Assembly (NCBI RefSeq): GCF_000621665.1
Contig: NZ_JHXQ01000018.1
Location: 1 to 64,000, forward strand
Length of the DNA stretch: 64,000 nucleotides
DNA from: Allorhizobium undicola ORS 992 = ATCC 700741
GTDB taxonomy: Bacteria > Pseudomonadota > Alphaproteobacteria > Rhizobiales > Rhizobiaceae
Reading direction: 5' to 3'
Each line of letters begins with the position of its first letter. Within the stretch, counting starts at the first letter, position 1. Positions 25,852-35,429 of this stretch are shown here, in pieces. Below the pieces are notes generated by a model that was not told where the DNA came from, searched no databases, and saw only the letters and a list, made by a program, of their open reading frames with translations. The position numbers and the translations under genes are program-made.

Positions 25852-26256
25852 CTACCTGTCCCCGCCGCCCTGCACCGTCACGAGGCTTGCCGTGGCCGTT
25901 TCCGTGGTCGCATATGCCGAAACCGCAACAGACGAAACACCCGTGACAGCCTCCGAGAGCGCTACACCGGCTACCGCCGTGGGAATGCGCAGCTCGCAGC
26001 CGTTTGCAACGCAAATGCGGGATAGATCCTGATGGAGAAACACCACATCCGCCAGCAAGCCCCGCACGCGGCCCGGAAGCTCATGAGCCCGGTGCACGAT
26101 CTCCTTGGATTTCAGCGCCCGGGCCATGCCAGCGGAAACGCCAGCCTCGACGATGGCGGTCAACTGGTGCAATTCCTGCACCAGTTGCAGGCCTGCGGCG
26201 TCGATCCGCACCATGCACTCTTCGCCTGCCGACGCGACGGTCTGCTTGTTCGTCAT
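25852..26256 (-). CDS. Hypothetical phage protein (134 aa)
   Basis: ATG 26256 is preceded by GGAGCAGG; the frame is open further upstream but overlaps the previous gene. The N-terminal half is helical (LVQELHQLTAIVEAGV) and the C-terminus is rich in Val, Ala, Ser and Thr, as in proteins that fold on virion fibres. No family recognised. Lies between a structural protein gene and membrane protein genes. Confidence 0.5.
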   Translation of the reverse strand: MTNKQTVASAGEECMVRIDAAGLQLVQELHQLTAIVEAGVSAGMARALKSKEIVHRAHELPGRVRGLLADVVFLHQDLSRICVANGCELRIPTAVAGVALSEAVTGVSSVAVSAYATTETATASLVTVQGGGDR

Positions 26257-26282
26257 ATCCTGCTCCATGGCTGTAAAATCGG

Positions 26283-27314
26283 TCAAATCTCGGTGACGCG
26301 CAGCCATGTGCTGGCCGCATAGAGTGTCGTTGCGTTTACGGCAGACAGGCAGCGCAATTGGATGGTTTTGTCCGCGGATAGCCCGCGCAGCGTTGCCATG
26401 GCGATGGGCTGATGCGCGCCATTGCCAGCGCCAGATGTTGGGTACATGATCGAGGCTTTGCCCATCCATGCGCTGTCAGTCACGTTGTAGAACTGCAAGC
26501 GGGTATCGCCGCTGCTGCCCACATTGCCCGCCGCCGCCGCCATCAACTCATATGACCGGCCTGATCGGAGAACGACATTCTGGCTGCTGGTGACAGAGAT
26601 GTTGCCAGCCGTGTCAAATGTCGTCCCGAAATTGATGATGGTGTTCGCCACCACGCTGTCCTGGTCGATGGAGCCGCCAGCGAAAAAATAATCGTTCGGC
26701 CTCGCGACCAGATTGCCTCTGATAGGATAGGACTGCGTGCCTTGCGCTTGCGCCGGCATGAGACCCGCGCCGCCCTGGCTGGCGGCGCTGGCGCCAATAG
26801 CGACAAACTCCGCATAATTGCCGTTGGAACCCAGAAACGGGACCATGCAACCGGTATTGCTCAATCCCGCGGCCCTGGTGGTGTCCACCAGAAGCCCTGT
26901 GGCGGCGTGAGCAATAGCGGCGCACATTAATGGCGAAGCCATTGAGGTCGAGTGCACCGCCACATCATTGATCGCCATGGACATGCCGCTGGCATAAACG
27001 CCGCGCCAGTTGAAAATCGCTGGCAGCACTGGTCGCCACGTCGCGCCGGTTGTGCCCCACGAAAATGCGGTGTTGGCGGGAATGGCAGCATTGGCCATGG
27101 CAATCATGCCGCCGTTGGTCACGACAGGCTCATCCGCCGCATAGGCGCGGGTCAATTGCCATGGCAGCGCCACGCCGAACCACACGCCATCGCCCCGCAG
27201 AACGCGCCAATGATCGCCAGCCGCTGGCGCTGGCGCAGGGCCGGCGCGGCCGGGCGCCGAAGAGGTTGCGCCTATAAATGAGGAAACGCTGTTCCACCCT
27301 CCAAAGCTGACCAT
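26283..27314 (-). CDS. Phage surface or tail-associated protein (343 aa)
   Basis: Low-charge, Gly/Ala/Ser/Thr-rich protein with many small beta segments. The last ~120 residues (NTIINFGTTFDTAGNISV through RLQFYNVTDSAWMG to WLRVTEI) look like a compact jelly-roll or C1q-like head as seen at fibre tips. It is close behind the lysis cassette and follows a small coupled gene. Likely an accessory adhesin; function is inferred. Confidence 0.5.
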   Translation of the reverse strand: MVSFGGWNSVSSFIGATSSAPGRAGPAPAPAAGDHWRVLRGDGVWFGVALPWQLTRAYAADEPVVTNGGMIAMANAAIPANTAFSWGTTGATWRPVLPAIFNWRGVYASGMSMAINDVAVHSTSMASPLMCAAIAHAATGLLVDTTRAAGLSNTGCMVPFLGSNGNYAEFVAIGASAASQGGAGLMPAQAQGTQSYPIRGNLVARPNDYFFAGGSIDQDSVVANTIINFGTTFDTAGNISVTSSQNVVLRSGRSYELMAAAAGNVGSSGDTRLQFYNVTDSAWMGKASIMYPTSGAGNGAHQPIAMATLRGLSADKTIQLRCLSAVNATTLYAASTWLRVTEI

Positions 27315-27315
27315 G

Positions 27316-27597
27316 TCACGCCACCCACACCGCGAGTGTCAGCGCCGCCGCTCCATTTGGCTGAAACCACCAATAATCTGCCGCCGCCGCCGCCAGATTA
27401 TGCAGGGGCTCATAACCGGCCAGGTCAAACCACCCCTGCGCATCATTTTTAGCAGCCGGGCTCGTACTGCTCGATGTCGGCAGGATGACGCCCGAGGCAA
27501 GCTTGTTTCGAAATTGAATACCGATCGCGCTCGTTGCGCCACTCGCAATCAATGTCCATTGCCCGGCCGGGCAGTTCACAACACTCTGCGTCGTCAT
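27316..27597 (-). CDS. Small phage protein (93 aa), beta-rich
   Basis: Starts with an ATGA overlap with the Rz1-like gene. Sequence such as VNCPAGQWTLIASGATSAIG and the Trp-rich YWWFQPNGA resembles small beta-sandwich domains found near phage fibres. It probably works with the next protein. No motif allows a firmer call. Confidence 0.5.
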   Translation of the reverse strand: MTTQSVVNCPAGQWTLIASGATSAIGIQFRNKLASGVILPTSSSTSPAAKNDAQGWFDLAGYEPLHNLAAAAADYWWFQPNGAAALTLAVWVA

Positions 27598-27956
27598 TGT
27601 CCCTGCTCCTCGTTCAGCGGGGGAGGTCCATAGGCCGCCCGCACCTGGTCATAAAAATTCCCGCAGAAATCCACGCGCCGGTCAGCGGCGTCAGCGGCTG
27701 CCTGCCATTGGTCCTCGCGATGCCGGGCCAGATCATCCGCGCGCGGCAATGCCGGGCGCGTGAAATGCTCCCTGCAAATTGCGGGGCGTTCCGGCAGATT
27801 GGTCGAGGCCTGCGCCACGGCCCGCGCGGCGGCGGCGTGGGCGATTTCAGCGCGCGCGGCGCTGTCGGTGACGCATCCACTCAATATCCCGGGCAGTGTA
27901 GCGAGCGCCATCAGCGCCATCGTCGGCGGACTGCGCCGCAGCGATCGTCTTTGCAT
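27594..27956 (-). CDS. Rz1-like outer-membrane spanin lipoprotein
   Basis: 120 aa from ATG 27956. The N-terminus has Arg residues, a hydrophobic stretch and the lipobox LSGC, so it should be lipidated at Cys and moved to the outer membrane. The start lies inside the Rz-like gene in another frame (110-base overlap), the classic embedded Rz/Rz1 arrangement. It acts with Rz to fuse inner and outer membranes in the last step of lysis. Confidence 0.75.
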   Translation of the reverse strand: MQRRSLRRSPPTMALMALATLPGILSGCVTDSAARAEIAHAAAARAVAQASTNLPERPAICREHFTRPALPRADDLARHREDQWQAAADAADRRVDFCGNFYDQVRAAYGPPPLNEEQGQ

Positions 27957-28257
27957 CGTCTTCGTCCTGTTGCATGAGGGCTGCCACATTGCGCTCCGCC
28001 ATCTGGCGCAGCGTCTCGGCCCGCGCCAGATCCTCCGCCAGCTTTTCCGCCTCGGCCCGGGCGGCTGCCAGATCGGCAACGGCTACAAGATCCTCCTTGG
28101 CAGCGTTCACGGCTTCAGCGACCCGGCCATCAATCACCTGCCCGATCAGCGGCAGGCGCAGCCCCTCGTAAGACGTGATGACAATCAGCGCCGAAATGGC
28201 CGCGCCGATCAGCAGCGCAGCCGGGATTTTGATGATGTCAGAGAGGCTGGTGGACAT
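27847..28257 (-). CDS. Rz-like inner-membrane spanin
   Basis: 136 aa; ATG 28257 overlaps the lysozyme stop (TGATG). One N-terminal transmembrane segment (PAALLIGAAISALIVI) is followed by a long Ala/Glu-rich coiled coil (about residues 45-100). This is the layout of inner-membrane spanins. Its partner is the lipoprotein gene nested in its 3' part. Confidence 0.75.
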   Translation of the reverse strand: MSTSLSDIIKIPAALLIGAAISALIVITSYEGLRLPLIGQVIDGRVAEAVNAAKEDLVAVADLAAARAEAEKLAEDLARAETLRQMAERNVAALMQQDEDDAKTIAAAQSADDGADGARYTARDIEWMRHRQRRAR

Positions 28258-28781
28258 CACAGACCACTCACGCAAAGCTCAGCCTCGCCCATGCGGGCGG
28301 CATCGCCGTTTTCTCGACGGTTGACGAGACCCGTCACAACGTTGCCCCCAGCGCGGTTAAACCGGGTCATCGCATCGCAGCTACCGCGCCAATCCTGGCG
28401 CCGCGCCAGCGTGGCTGCTGTCGAGGTGCAGACAGCGCCGGTCCCGACATTGTATGCCAGCGAGATCGAGGCGGCGCGCCACGAGACCGGCGCAGCGTCA
28501 AAGGTTGCGATGCAGCGCCGGAGCGGAGCTTCGTAATCCGCCTTCAGGCGCTGCCACAGCATCTCCTCACATTCCTGTTTGGAATAGCTATCACCCATTT
28601 TCACGCCCTTGGTCTCGCCGTAACAAACCGTGGCAACGCCAACAATGTCGCGATAGGCGGACGTGCGCAGGCCTTCCCACGGCTGCACCAGCGCAGTGCC
28701 GGCCAGCACAACGGCCACCCCGCCGGATGCAGCAATGGCCCGCTTTGCCCGGGCCGTGGGCTTAATCTTGTTGATCGGCAT
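28257..28781 (-). CDS. Endolysin, GH24 lysozyme with signal-arrest-release N-terminus
   Basis: 174 aa. The catalytic triad of phage-type lysozymes is in place: E36 in QPWEGLRT, D45 in AYRD and T51 in GVAT, with the usual spacing. The N-terminus has a weak hydrophobic segment rich in Gly and Ala (IAASGGVAVVLAGTALV), typical of SAR endolysins that reach the periplasm through Sec and are released when the membrane depolarises. It overlaps the holin-like gene by 20 bases. Confidence 0.85.
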   Translation of the reverse strand: MPINKIKPTARAKRAIAASGGVAVVLAGTALVQPWEGLRTSAYRDIVGVATVCYGETKGVKMGDSYSKQECEEMLWQRLKADYEAPLRRCIATFDAAPVSWRAASISLAYNVGTGAVCTSTAATLARRQDWRGSCDAMTRFNRAGGNVVTGLVNRRENGDAARMGEAELCVSGL

Positions 28782-29013
28782 CGGAAATACCCATGTCCTG
28801 TTTGATGAGGCGGAGGATCGGGATCAGCGCGAAAATGCCCGCGCTGATCATGAGGCAGGTCCACGGGTCCAACGCTTGCTGCAATTGCGGCACCAGAAAT
28901 GGCGCAGCCGACAGCAGCGACGAAAACGAGGAGACGAGAACGACAGCACTACGCCGCGCCACGCGCCGCCAATGCGGCACGAGCTGCGGCCTGCGCGAAG
29001 GCAAGCGGTTCAT
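28762..29013 (-). CDS. Holin-like small membrane protein
   Basis: 83 aa with a basic N-terminus, two hydrophobic helices (SAVVLVSSFSSLLSAAPFLV and LMISAGIFALIPILRLI) and a charged C-terminus. Directly upstream of the endolysin. This fits a two-helix pinholin or holin that triggers release of a SAR endolysin. Confidence 0.65.
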   Translation of the reverse strand: MNRLPSRRPQLVPHWRRVARRSAVVLVSSFSSLLSAAPFLVPQLQQALDPWTCLMISAGIFALIPILRLIKQDMGISDADQQD

Positions 29014-29058
29014 AAGATTTTACCTATTGATTTGCCGAGGTGCGTCTAATTGCGCACG

Positions 29059-31515
29059 TTAATAGACCACCATGATAGCGCCGGTTGAAGTGCGGTAATT
29101 CATTCCCGCCGTTAGACCAGCAGCCGTGGCCGCAGCGTTGTCCGCATAGGTGGATAGATTGAGCATCGACGGCCGGTTGATTTCGGCACGGCCTGTACCA
29201 GAGCCCTGCACACGCAAGGCTTGGTTGGAGCCCGTGGCGCAAAGGCCAAGAACGGACGTGCTGTTGATCAGCGACATGTTGGCGGTTCGGCCAAGCCACA
29301 AGAAGGCGAGATGCGATCCCGTATCAAAGTTGGTCTGCGCCGAGTATACTACCCCGGCTTTACACCACCTATCGCCACGGCCCATGATGTGACAGTAATC
29401 AGCCTCAACGCGCACTGCTGTTGCTGCTGCGTAGACAATGAAAAGGTTTTCGTCGGTCGCAATGCCCGTTGTCAGAGTCACAGTATCGCTGCTGACGGTA
29501 TAGTCCGTGTTTAGCGTTAGTTCGGTCGTACCTTTGACCACCTTAATGTACGATCCGGCTCCCGAAACGCACGAGAAGGTCTTTTGACCAGAGGTGGCAT
29601 TCCCCTTCTTCGTGCTATACAAATCGTAATCCGATTGAACATCTACATCGACCGAAGACGTTGGTGCCGTCAGATGCACACCAATGGCGTTGCATCGCGG
29701 AATAACAACAGCTCGAATGCGAGAGCCATTTAGAGGCGCGTAGGGCGTACTGCTTTCTGGCGTGGTCATAATCTTGCACCAACGCGCCACGCCGGGGCCA
29801 ATATCACACGCCTCTGTGGCGAATACCTCCAAGCCAATCGGCAACGTCCCGGTACTGTAGCGGTTTGCGGCTTCGCAATACCAATCCACCATGCTGACTC
29901 GATTTGCTGAGATTCGGTAATCCTGATTGGTCGAGTTGGCGATACCCGGCACTAGCTGAATGCCAGTTTTTCCATCGGCAATCTCGTACACCCGGATGCC
30001 GTTGATTTGTGCAGGCCCGCGAAGACCAAGACCAGTACTGGAGCTGCCAGTAATGCGCAAACCAAACCGACGAATTTCAATGTTCTCGAAATAGACACTT
30101 TCCGAGTATGTAGCGGCCACAGACGACGATCTTACTTTCCAATCAATACCATCTGAGCCTAAGTCATGCAGTACGATATCGCGAACAGTGACACGTACAG
30201 GTAATCCGTAATTATGCCCGATGCCATACGAGCCGACATCGTGGATATACAGTCGGGACAGCTCAATGTCCTGATTGATATTGTCCATTGAAGTGACAGC
30301 AAACCACACACCTTGCGCGGTGTTGTTTGCGCTACCGTACCCTTGGATTTCAAGGTCGGATACTCGGCCGTTCTTGTAGTCGTAAAGCGTAATTATTGCG
30401 CCAATTCCCGCCGTGGTCACAGCGATCTTTGCCTTTCGGCGCGTGGTAGCTTCATCACCAACAAGGCTAACACCGGCTGGCAGCGCAATAATCGTCGTCA
30501 AGGTGGACGATGCAACAAATGCGCTGCTTTGGACCTCGCAGCAAGTGATGGTTTCCGTCGAGGTAGCCACATTATCGCGGCCAGTCACATAAATCGTGCC
30601 GCCACCCAACGAAACCACATAGTCACGCGCAGCACGAAGGGCAGGACCACAATCGACAGCCCACGCAGACGTGAAGTGCCGCATATTCACTTTGCCATAC
30701 GGCAGCCATCCCGGCATATCGCTGATGGCGGTCGCCGCAGACGACCTTTGGTACTCCAACCCTCCCGCAAATATAACAGCTCCGTCATTCAATGACGAAA
30801 TAGACGACAGCGCCGACACTGCGGCGGCACGGGTCAAAAAACATCTCGGCACATGCAGCAGGAGACTGGCAGCCTCATCTGCAGCGGCGACCGCTTCATC
30901 CCTCGCCGCCTCTGCCTGCGCCACCAGATCGGAGATATCTTCATCAATCAGCAACCTGAAACTGCTGTCGCTGGAATCGATGATACCAAAAACCCACATG
31001 CCGGCGGAAAGTGCGCTGGCATTGGTGCCCTGGTTGGTCTTAATTGAGTATGCCGCGCTGCCACCATTGAAAATCACGGTGACAGGCTCTTCGCTGGTGG
31101 CCTCAAACAGCTGCCAGCCGATCAACTGATAGGAGGAGACACCGACGCGCGTGGTAACTTGAATGGCATTGGCAGTGCCCGCACCCGTATCGACGCCCCA
31201 GTTGATGCCGACAGGCAGCGGCGCTTTCCAGCTCCAGCCGCCTGTGCCGGAAGCACCGATCTTCTTCCAGTAGCCATTGTTTTCCGGGCTGGAATCGCTC
31301 CAGACAATCGCAACTGTTCCGGCAGCATGCGCCAAATCCGCATCAATCTCGGCCTTGGTATCAACCGAAAAAGTAGTGCCGGACACATTGGTGAGGGTTT
31401 TGATGGCCTCTTCCATTTCTGCGCCCCACAACTGCGCATCGAGCGGCACCACCTTGCGGGGATCACCATTGACTGCATAACCGGCAAACACCTGCCGCGC
31501 CTGTCGCGTGAACAT
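29059..31515 (-). CDS. Tailspike/fibre with right-handed beta-helix
   Basis: 818 aa; the start at 31515 begins MFTRQARQVFAGYA, a virion-attachment style N-terminus. Residues ~330-600 show a repeated strand-turn pattern (VSDLEIQGYGSANNTAQGV, IELSRLYIHDVGSYG, VTVRDIVLHDLGSDG) of pectate-lyase-like beta-helices that bind or cut polysaccharide. The C-terminal part may form the trimer tip. It probably recognises host surface glycan. It follows the tail tip gene, as expected for the variable host-range protein. Confidence 0.75.
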   Translation of the reverse strand: MFTRQARQVFAGYAVNGDPRKVVPLDAQLWGAEMEEAIKTLTNVSGTTFSVDTKAEIDADLAHAAGTVAIVWSDSSPENNGYWKKIGASGTGGWSWKAPLPVGINWGVDTGAGTANAIQVTTRVGVSSYQLIGWQLFEATSEEPVTVIFNGGSAAYSIKTNQGTNASALSAGMWVFGIIDSSDSSFRLLIDEDISDLVAQAEAARDEAVAAADEAASLLLHVPRCFLTRAAAVSALSSISSLNDGAVIFAGGLEYQRSSAATAISDMPGWLPYGKVNMRHFTSAWAVDCGPALRAARDYVVSLGGGTIYVTGRDNVATSTETITCCEVQSSAFVASSTLTTIIALPAGVSLVGDEATTRRKAKIAVTTAGIGAIITLYDYKNGRVSDLEIQGYGSANNTAQGVWFAVTSMDNINQDIELSRLYIHDVGSYGIGHNYGLPVRVTVRDIVLHDLGSDGIDWKVRSSSVAATYSESVYFENIEIRRFGLRITGSSSTGLGLRGPAQINGIRVYEIADGKTGIQLVPGIANSTNQDYRISANRVSMVDWYCEAANRYSTGTLPIGLEVFATEACDIGPGVARWCKIMTTPESSTPYAPLNGSRIRAVVIPRCNAIGVHLTAPTSSVDVDVQSDYDLYSTKKGNATSGQKTFSCVSGAGSYIKVVKGTTELTLNTDYTVSSDTVTLTTGIATDENLFIVYAAATAVRVEADYCHIMGRGDRWCKAGVVYSAQTNFDTGSHLAFLWLGRTANMSLINSTSVLGLCATGSNQALRVQGSGTGRAEINRPSMLNLSTYADNAAATAAGLTAGMNYRTSTGAIMVVY

Positions 31516-31561
31516 GCGGATTTCCCTCTGGTTTAGAAAATTGTCTGAAAGGTGCGAGGCG

Positions 31562-33724
31562 TCAGCTGCTGCCGCCGCTGTTGTCGCTGATGAATTGCGA
31601 GAAGCTGAGCCCGCCGGATGCATTTCCATTGGTGGTGATGGCACGAACCACCCACACCACGTTCCCGCCGGATGGCCCGAGCGGGATCGATTCCGAAAAG
31701 CCGATGACGCCGCCCGGCACATAGGTGTAGCTCTGCACGACAGAGCCCCCGCGCAACAACTGCACGGCAGCCACGCGGAAATCGACAACGCGCACGGTCA
31801 CGCTGAGAATAGCCGTCTGCCCATCGGCGGACGTGCCGCCGCTGACCAGTGTTGGCGTGTTGGGCGTGCCGTTATCCACTCCAACAGTCAGGGATGCAAC
31901 ATCGGAAAAGTCCGAGCCCTCCCCATCCTCGAATACGCGCAACCGCGCGTCGATCTGCTGCCCCAGCAGCGATGACGAAAGCACCGCATAGGCAATGCCG
32001 GACGCCTCGGTCATTGAGCGCCAGGAGGTTGGAACATCATCGGTATAGCTGCGGTAATTCGCCTCCACCGTATCCGGCGATCCGCTGACAGTGTAGGGAA
32101 TGCGCAGATGCCGCGTGCCGTCGGGCGCCGTGGTCTGGATGGCATAGGTGGGCGCGGAGGGTGCGGCGATATCCGCCACATAGTTGAGCGTCGGCGTTTC
32201 TTCCGGCGCTGCGGCCTCATCGGTTTCCACGTTCCATGCCGGAAGGTCCGGCCAGATGGTGAGCGGCAACGTCACCTTTCCATCCGAATCCTCGAAAGCA
32301 ATGGGGTCGATCCAGGCGATCTGCGCCTCATCGTCATATTCTGTCTGGATGCTGCAAAAACGCTTGCCCCAGGCCGCCAGCCCCACCATTTGCGTCACCA
32401 CGGAAACCGTGTCCGCCCGGGCCATCAAAAACTTGCGCCGGGCAATGCGCTGCGCCTGCCCCGCATCCGGGCAATATTCCAGCTCCACATCCAGGTATTT
32501 TTCGCCGTAACGCGCCACCTCATCCTCAACAATGGCCCAGGCAATGCCGTCCATGTTGATTTCGGAGATTTCAAAATCGCGGTTCTGGCAGCGGTATTTC
32601 ACCCGGCAGATGTTGGGTCGCTCTACCGCCTCCGGCCCACCCTGCCACGTGTCCTCGATGATATCGCGATCAGTAAAGGCGATTTCCGCCGTGGGCTGAT
32701 CCTCGATCATGTCGAGATAGATCAGGCCATCGGCATCGAGGCGGATTTCAAGGCCGGAGCTGTCCAGCATCTTTTGCAGCGTGTCGCTGCGCTTGTCCTC
32801 GTAGGACCATGTTCCCCACAGCCGCGAGCGCTTCTTGTTGCCGTCCTTCGTCGCCACCAGTGCATCGCACTTTGCGGCGGTTTCGATCAGCTTTGTCCAG
32901 TTATAGAGCGCCGGGTCATAGAGGCGGCTGTCACGCCGCATCACATGGATAATTGCCCAGGTGCTGTTATCGTCCCACGTCCAGGTGCTGGAATCTGTTG
33001 CGCTGTGGCCGGATTGATCGGCCTGATAGACCCGCGATCCGCGATAAACCAGCTCCAGCGATGGCGTTCCGCCCTGATAGAGCGAGAGGTATTTCTTTTC
33101 CTCCAACCCAGGATTGTAGAACGTCACCAGATTTTGAAAAATCCCCAGCAGCCGGTGGCTTGAAGTCCAGTTATCGGGAAACGCGGCAATCAGCGCTGGC
33201 CACGCCGCCGCATCGGTCGTGCCAAGCTTCGTTTCCACCTTGGCCCAGCTGCCGCTTTCGCGCGGCCAGGGCGGCGAGGTCACATCGCCCGTGTCCTCAT
33301 CCACCACCACCTCGTAATTGCCGAGGTAGTATTCCTCGATTGCATCCACCGGCCCCACGGCATGGCCAATCACGCGCCAGCGCGTGTCGCCATCCGTCAT
33401 GCCGAAGAATTTCAGCCCTGCCGAGCGATCGCGCCCGATGGTTTCGCGCACGGGGCTTTCCTCGGTGGAATAAGTGCTTTTCATGTCGGACGGCTTTACC
33501 GAGCCCGCACGCTGGGAAAGTCCGGAAATGATCGTCCCGGCAGCCGCCAGCAGGCCGAGGCCATTCACCGCCACGAAATTCGCAATCGCGCCCGGCACGC
33601 CGATGGTGTAGAGCGCTTGAAAAATTACGCTGCCCAGCACTGTACTGATCGGATCGGCGTGCGCTGGCACAGTCAGCGCCAGCAGGGACGCCGAGCCCAG
33701 AAGCCCAATTTTCACGAATTTCAT
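31562..33724 (-). CDS. Tail tip / host-specificity protein (gpJ-like)
   Basis: About 720 aa; ATG 33724 overlaps the peptidase stop (ATGA). Central motifs (KTEVE-like strands, a DIIEDTWQGGPEAV region, and Fn3-like C-terminal strands VASLTVGVDNGTPNTP and ILSVTVRVVDFRVAAVQL) are those of baseplate-hub proteins at the end of siphovirus tails. The first ~27 residues form a clear hydrophobic signal-like segment ending AHA, which is odd for a virion protein. The gene order (peptidase, hub, spike) supports the call. Confidence 0.7.
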   Translation of the reverse strand: MKFVKIGLLGSASLLALTVPAHADPISTVLGSVIFQALYTIGVPGAIANFVAVNGLGLLAAAGTIISGLSQRAGSVKPSDMKSTYSTEESPVRETIGRDRSAGLKFFGMTDGDTRWRVIGHAVGPVDAIEEYYLGNYEVVVDEDTGDVTSPPWPRESGSWAKVETKLGTTDAAAWPALIAAFPDNWTSSHRLLGIFQNLVTFYNPGLEEKKYLSLYQGGTPSLELVYRGSRVYQADQSGHSATDSSTWTWDDNSTWAIIHVMRRDSRLYDPALYNWTKLIETAAKCDALVATKDGNKKRSRLWGTWSYEDKRSDTLQKMLDSSGLEIRLDADGLIYLDMIEDQPTAEIAFTDRDIIEDTWQGGPEAVERPNICRVKYRCQNRDFEISEINMDGIAWAIVEDEVARYGEKYLDVELEYCPDAGQAQRIARRKFLMARADTVSVVTQMVGLAAWGKRFCSIQTEYDDEAQIAWIDPIAFEDSDGKVTLPLTIWPDLPAWNVETDEAAAPEETPTLNYVADIAAPSAPTYAIQTTAPDGTRHLRIPYTVSGSPDTVEANYRSYTDDVPTSWRSMTEASGIAYAVLSSSLLGQQIDARLRVFEDGEGSDFSDVASLTVGVDNGTPNTPTLVSGGTSADGQTAILSVTVRVVDFRVAAVQLLRGGSVVQSYTYVPGGVIGFSESIPLGPSGGNVVWVVRAITTNGNASGGLSFSQFISDNSGGSS

Positions 33725-34128
33725 CGGATAGACCAGAACGCCTTGTAGGACCGGATCATCATCGGGCGCGTGCCATAGGGTTCGCCGCGCCAGCAAAACA
33801 GCCCGTGTTGAATGAAAATGCCACCCACCACCCCGGCCAGCCGGGTTTCAATCAGCCCGACATCGCCGGGCTGCGGATCACCATAGCCGGGCTGAAGGCC
33901 AAATTCCTCCAGCACATCGGACCACAGCGCCAGAAGGGAGCCGCGCCGGGCAATGAGCGCATGTGCCTCATCCTGGCTTTTCCAGCGCGGACGCTTCACC
34001 TTGCGGCCATGCACCCGCTCCACCCAGGCCGCCGCCCAGCTGGTGCAATCGCTTTTGCCCCACTCATAGGGCAGGTCTTGCGCCGCCTCGATATAGGCCC
34101 GCAATGCGCCGTCGATATCCGCAATCAT
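33721..34128 (-). CDS. NlpC/P60-like tail peptidase (DUF6950-like)
   Basis: 135 aa. PYEWGKSDCTSW holds the likely catalytic Cys, followed by QPGDVGLIE and a later IFIQHGLF that could provide the His. Proteins of this type sit at the tail tip and trim peptidoglycan or assist tip assembly, like the C-terminal part of lambda K. Coupled to the genes on both sides by 4-base overlaps. Confidence 0.65.
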   Translation of the reverse strand: MIADIDGALRAYIEAAQDLPYEWGKSDCTSWAAAWVERVHGRKVKRPRWKSQDEAHALIARRGSLLALWSDVLEEFGLQPGYGDPQPGDVGLIETRLAGVVGGIFIQHGLFCWRGEPYGTRPMMIRSYKAFWSIR

Positions 34129-34706
34129 GCCTTGATGATCTCCTGAATATCCACGCCCGCATATTGCAGCCCCTTATCCCCCGGATAGCGCCGCAACTGG
34201 CTGGAATAGGTCCAATAGCCGCCAAAGGGAAAATTCTGGCTGTGCCATAGGCTCTCCACCGTGATGGAAACGGTGCGCGTGCCGACGCCCTGCCGGTAGA
34301 TTTTCGGTGCTGAAACATAGCCAGGGAACAGCTTCTTCAGTCCACCCGGCCACATTTCGAATGTTTCCTGGTCGATCAGCGTGAAATAGGCGTTGCAGGC
34401 CCGGCCCTCCATGTCGCGGGCGCTGGCCTTGACGCTTTTCACAAAATCCGCATTGGCGCCGGAAAGAACGATGTCCACCTTTGCGGCCTGCCCAAAGCGC
34501 GGATCGGTTACCGTGCCCACCTGCACCAGCTGGCGCCCCAGCGGATCGGAGACACCTTGCCACTCATAGCCGCCCAGCGTCACCCGCCCGGCCCCGCCAT
34601 GCACCCGCCAGATGCTGGAATCCGTCAGCTCAATTTCAAAAAGCCAGAGCTTTGCCACATGCGGACGGCGCAGAAATTCCACGTCCGTTTCGGTAAACTG
34701 TGTCAT
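34125..34706 (-). CDS. Minor tail protein (DUF2163-like)
   Basis: 193 aa, beginning MTQFTETDVEFLRRPHV and containing YEWQGVSDPLGRQL, then beta-rich sequence ending SQLRRYPGDKGLQY. This is the profile of the small tail-tip proteins that lie between the distal tail protein and the NlpC/P60 peptidase in GTA-like and lambdoid alphaproteobacterial phages. Overlaps its downstream gene by four bases. Confidence 0.6.
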   Translation of the reverse strand: MTQFTETDVEFLRRPHVAKLWLFEIELTDSSIWRVHGGAGRVTLGGYEWQGVSDPLGRQLVQVGTVTDPRFGQAAKVDIVLSGANADFVKSVKASARDMEGRACNAYFTLIDQETFEMWPGGLKKLFPGYVSAPKIYRQGVGTRTVSITVESLWHSQNFPFGGYWTYSSQLRRYPGDKGLQYAGVDIQEIIKA

Positions 34707-34709
34707 GGC

Positions 34710-35429
34710 TCATTCCGTGAAATAGTCGCGGACATAGTAATCCTCGACCTCGTAAAGCGAGATCACCGTTTCCGGCATGTAGCCGGTATCGCGGGAAAGG
34801 CTGGCCGCATCCGCACTCATCATCCGCATGGCCATGACCGGCTCCAGCGTGGCAACATCATCCGTCGTCACGGCCCGCCGCAGCTGCGGCCAGATCCGGT
34901 ACCAGCCCGGCTCGACAACCTCGGTCACCATGTATTTGCCGAAATGGCCGTTGAAGCCGAATTCATCGCCCATATCCAGCACATGACCCCAGAAGGCGGG
35001 TCCGAGCTTGACAAAGGTTGAATCCAGCGCCGACGCCTCAACCACCGGCACCAGCGGGTATTGCGCCGCCCAGTTCCGGTCATTGGCCCAGGGCTGCTCA
35101 TTGTCCCATGGCATGCCATCGCGGATCTGCAAGGGCGTGTAGTTCGCCCCCGCATCCTCCAGGCTCATCACATCGGCATCATACCATGGCACACGGGTGG
35201 CATTGGCTCCGCCGTGCATGGCCGTGATCCAGCCCCGCAGCCGTCGCGCCGCCTGATCCTTGCAGGCCGGTAGCGTGAACTGATAGGCCCACCCGCCATA
35301 GGGCGAGGCCAAGGTCTGCATGAAGTTTCCGACAGAGGTTGTGCTTCCCGCGCCGATTGTCGGCGGCCCGGCCAATGGCTCCCAGGCGCGAATGCCAACG
35401 CCAACCGGCCAATCCAGCAAACGCGCCAT
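34710..35429 (-). CDS. Minor tail protein next to tape measure (distal tail type)
   Basis: 239 aa; ATG at 35429 overlaps the tape-measure stop. Trp- and Gly-rich beta protein with a conserved-looking N-terminus (RLLDWPVGVGIRAW). Position directly after the tape measure is that of distal tail or gpM-like proteins joining the tube to the tip. The call rests mainly on synteny. Confidence 0.55.
   Translation of the reverse strand: MARLLDWPVGVGIRAWEPLAGPPTIGAGSTTSVGNFMQTLASPYGGWAYQFTLPACKDQAARRLRGWITAMHGGANATRVPWYDADVMSLEDAGANYTPLQIRDGMPWDNEQPWANDRNWAAQYPLVPVVEASALDSTFVKLGPAFWGHVLDMGDEFGFNGHFGKYMVTEVVEPGWYRIWPQLRRAVTTDDVATLEPVMAMRMMSADAASLSRDTGYMPETVISLYEVEDYYVRDYFTE

Noticed and set aside
32108..33163. 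Plus-strand frame of 351 codons inside the tail tip gene
   Set aside because: Antisense to a gene in perfect tail synteny, with no start context.
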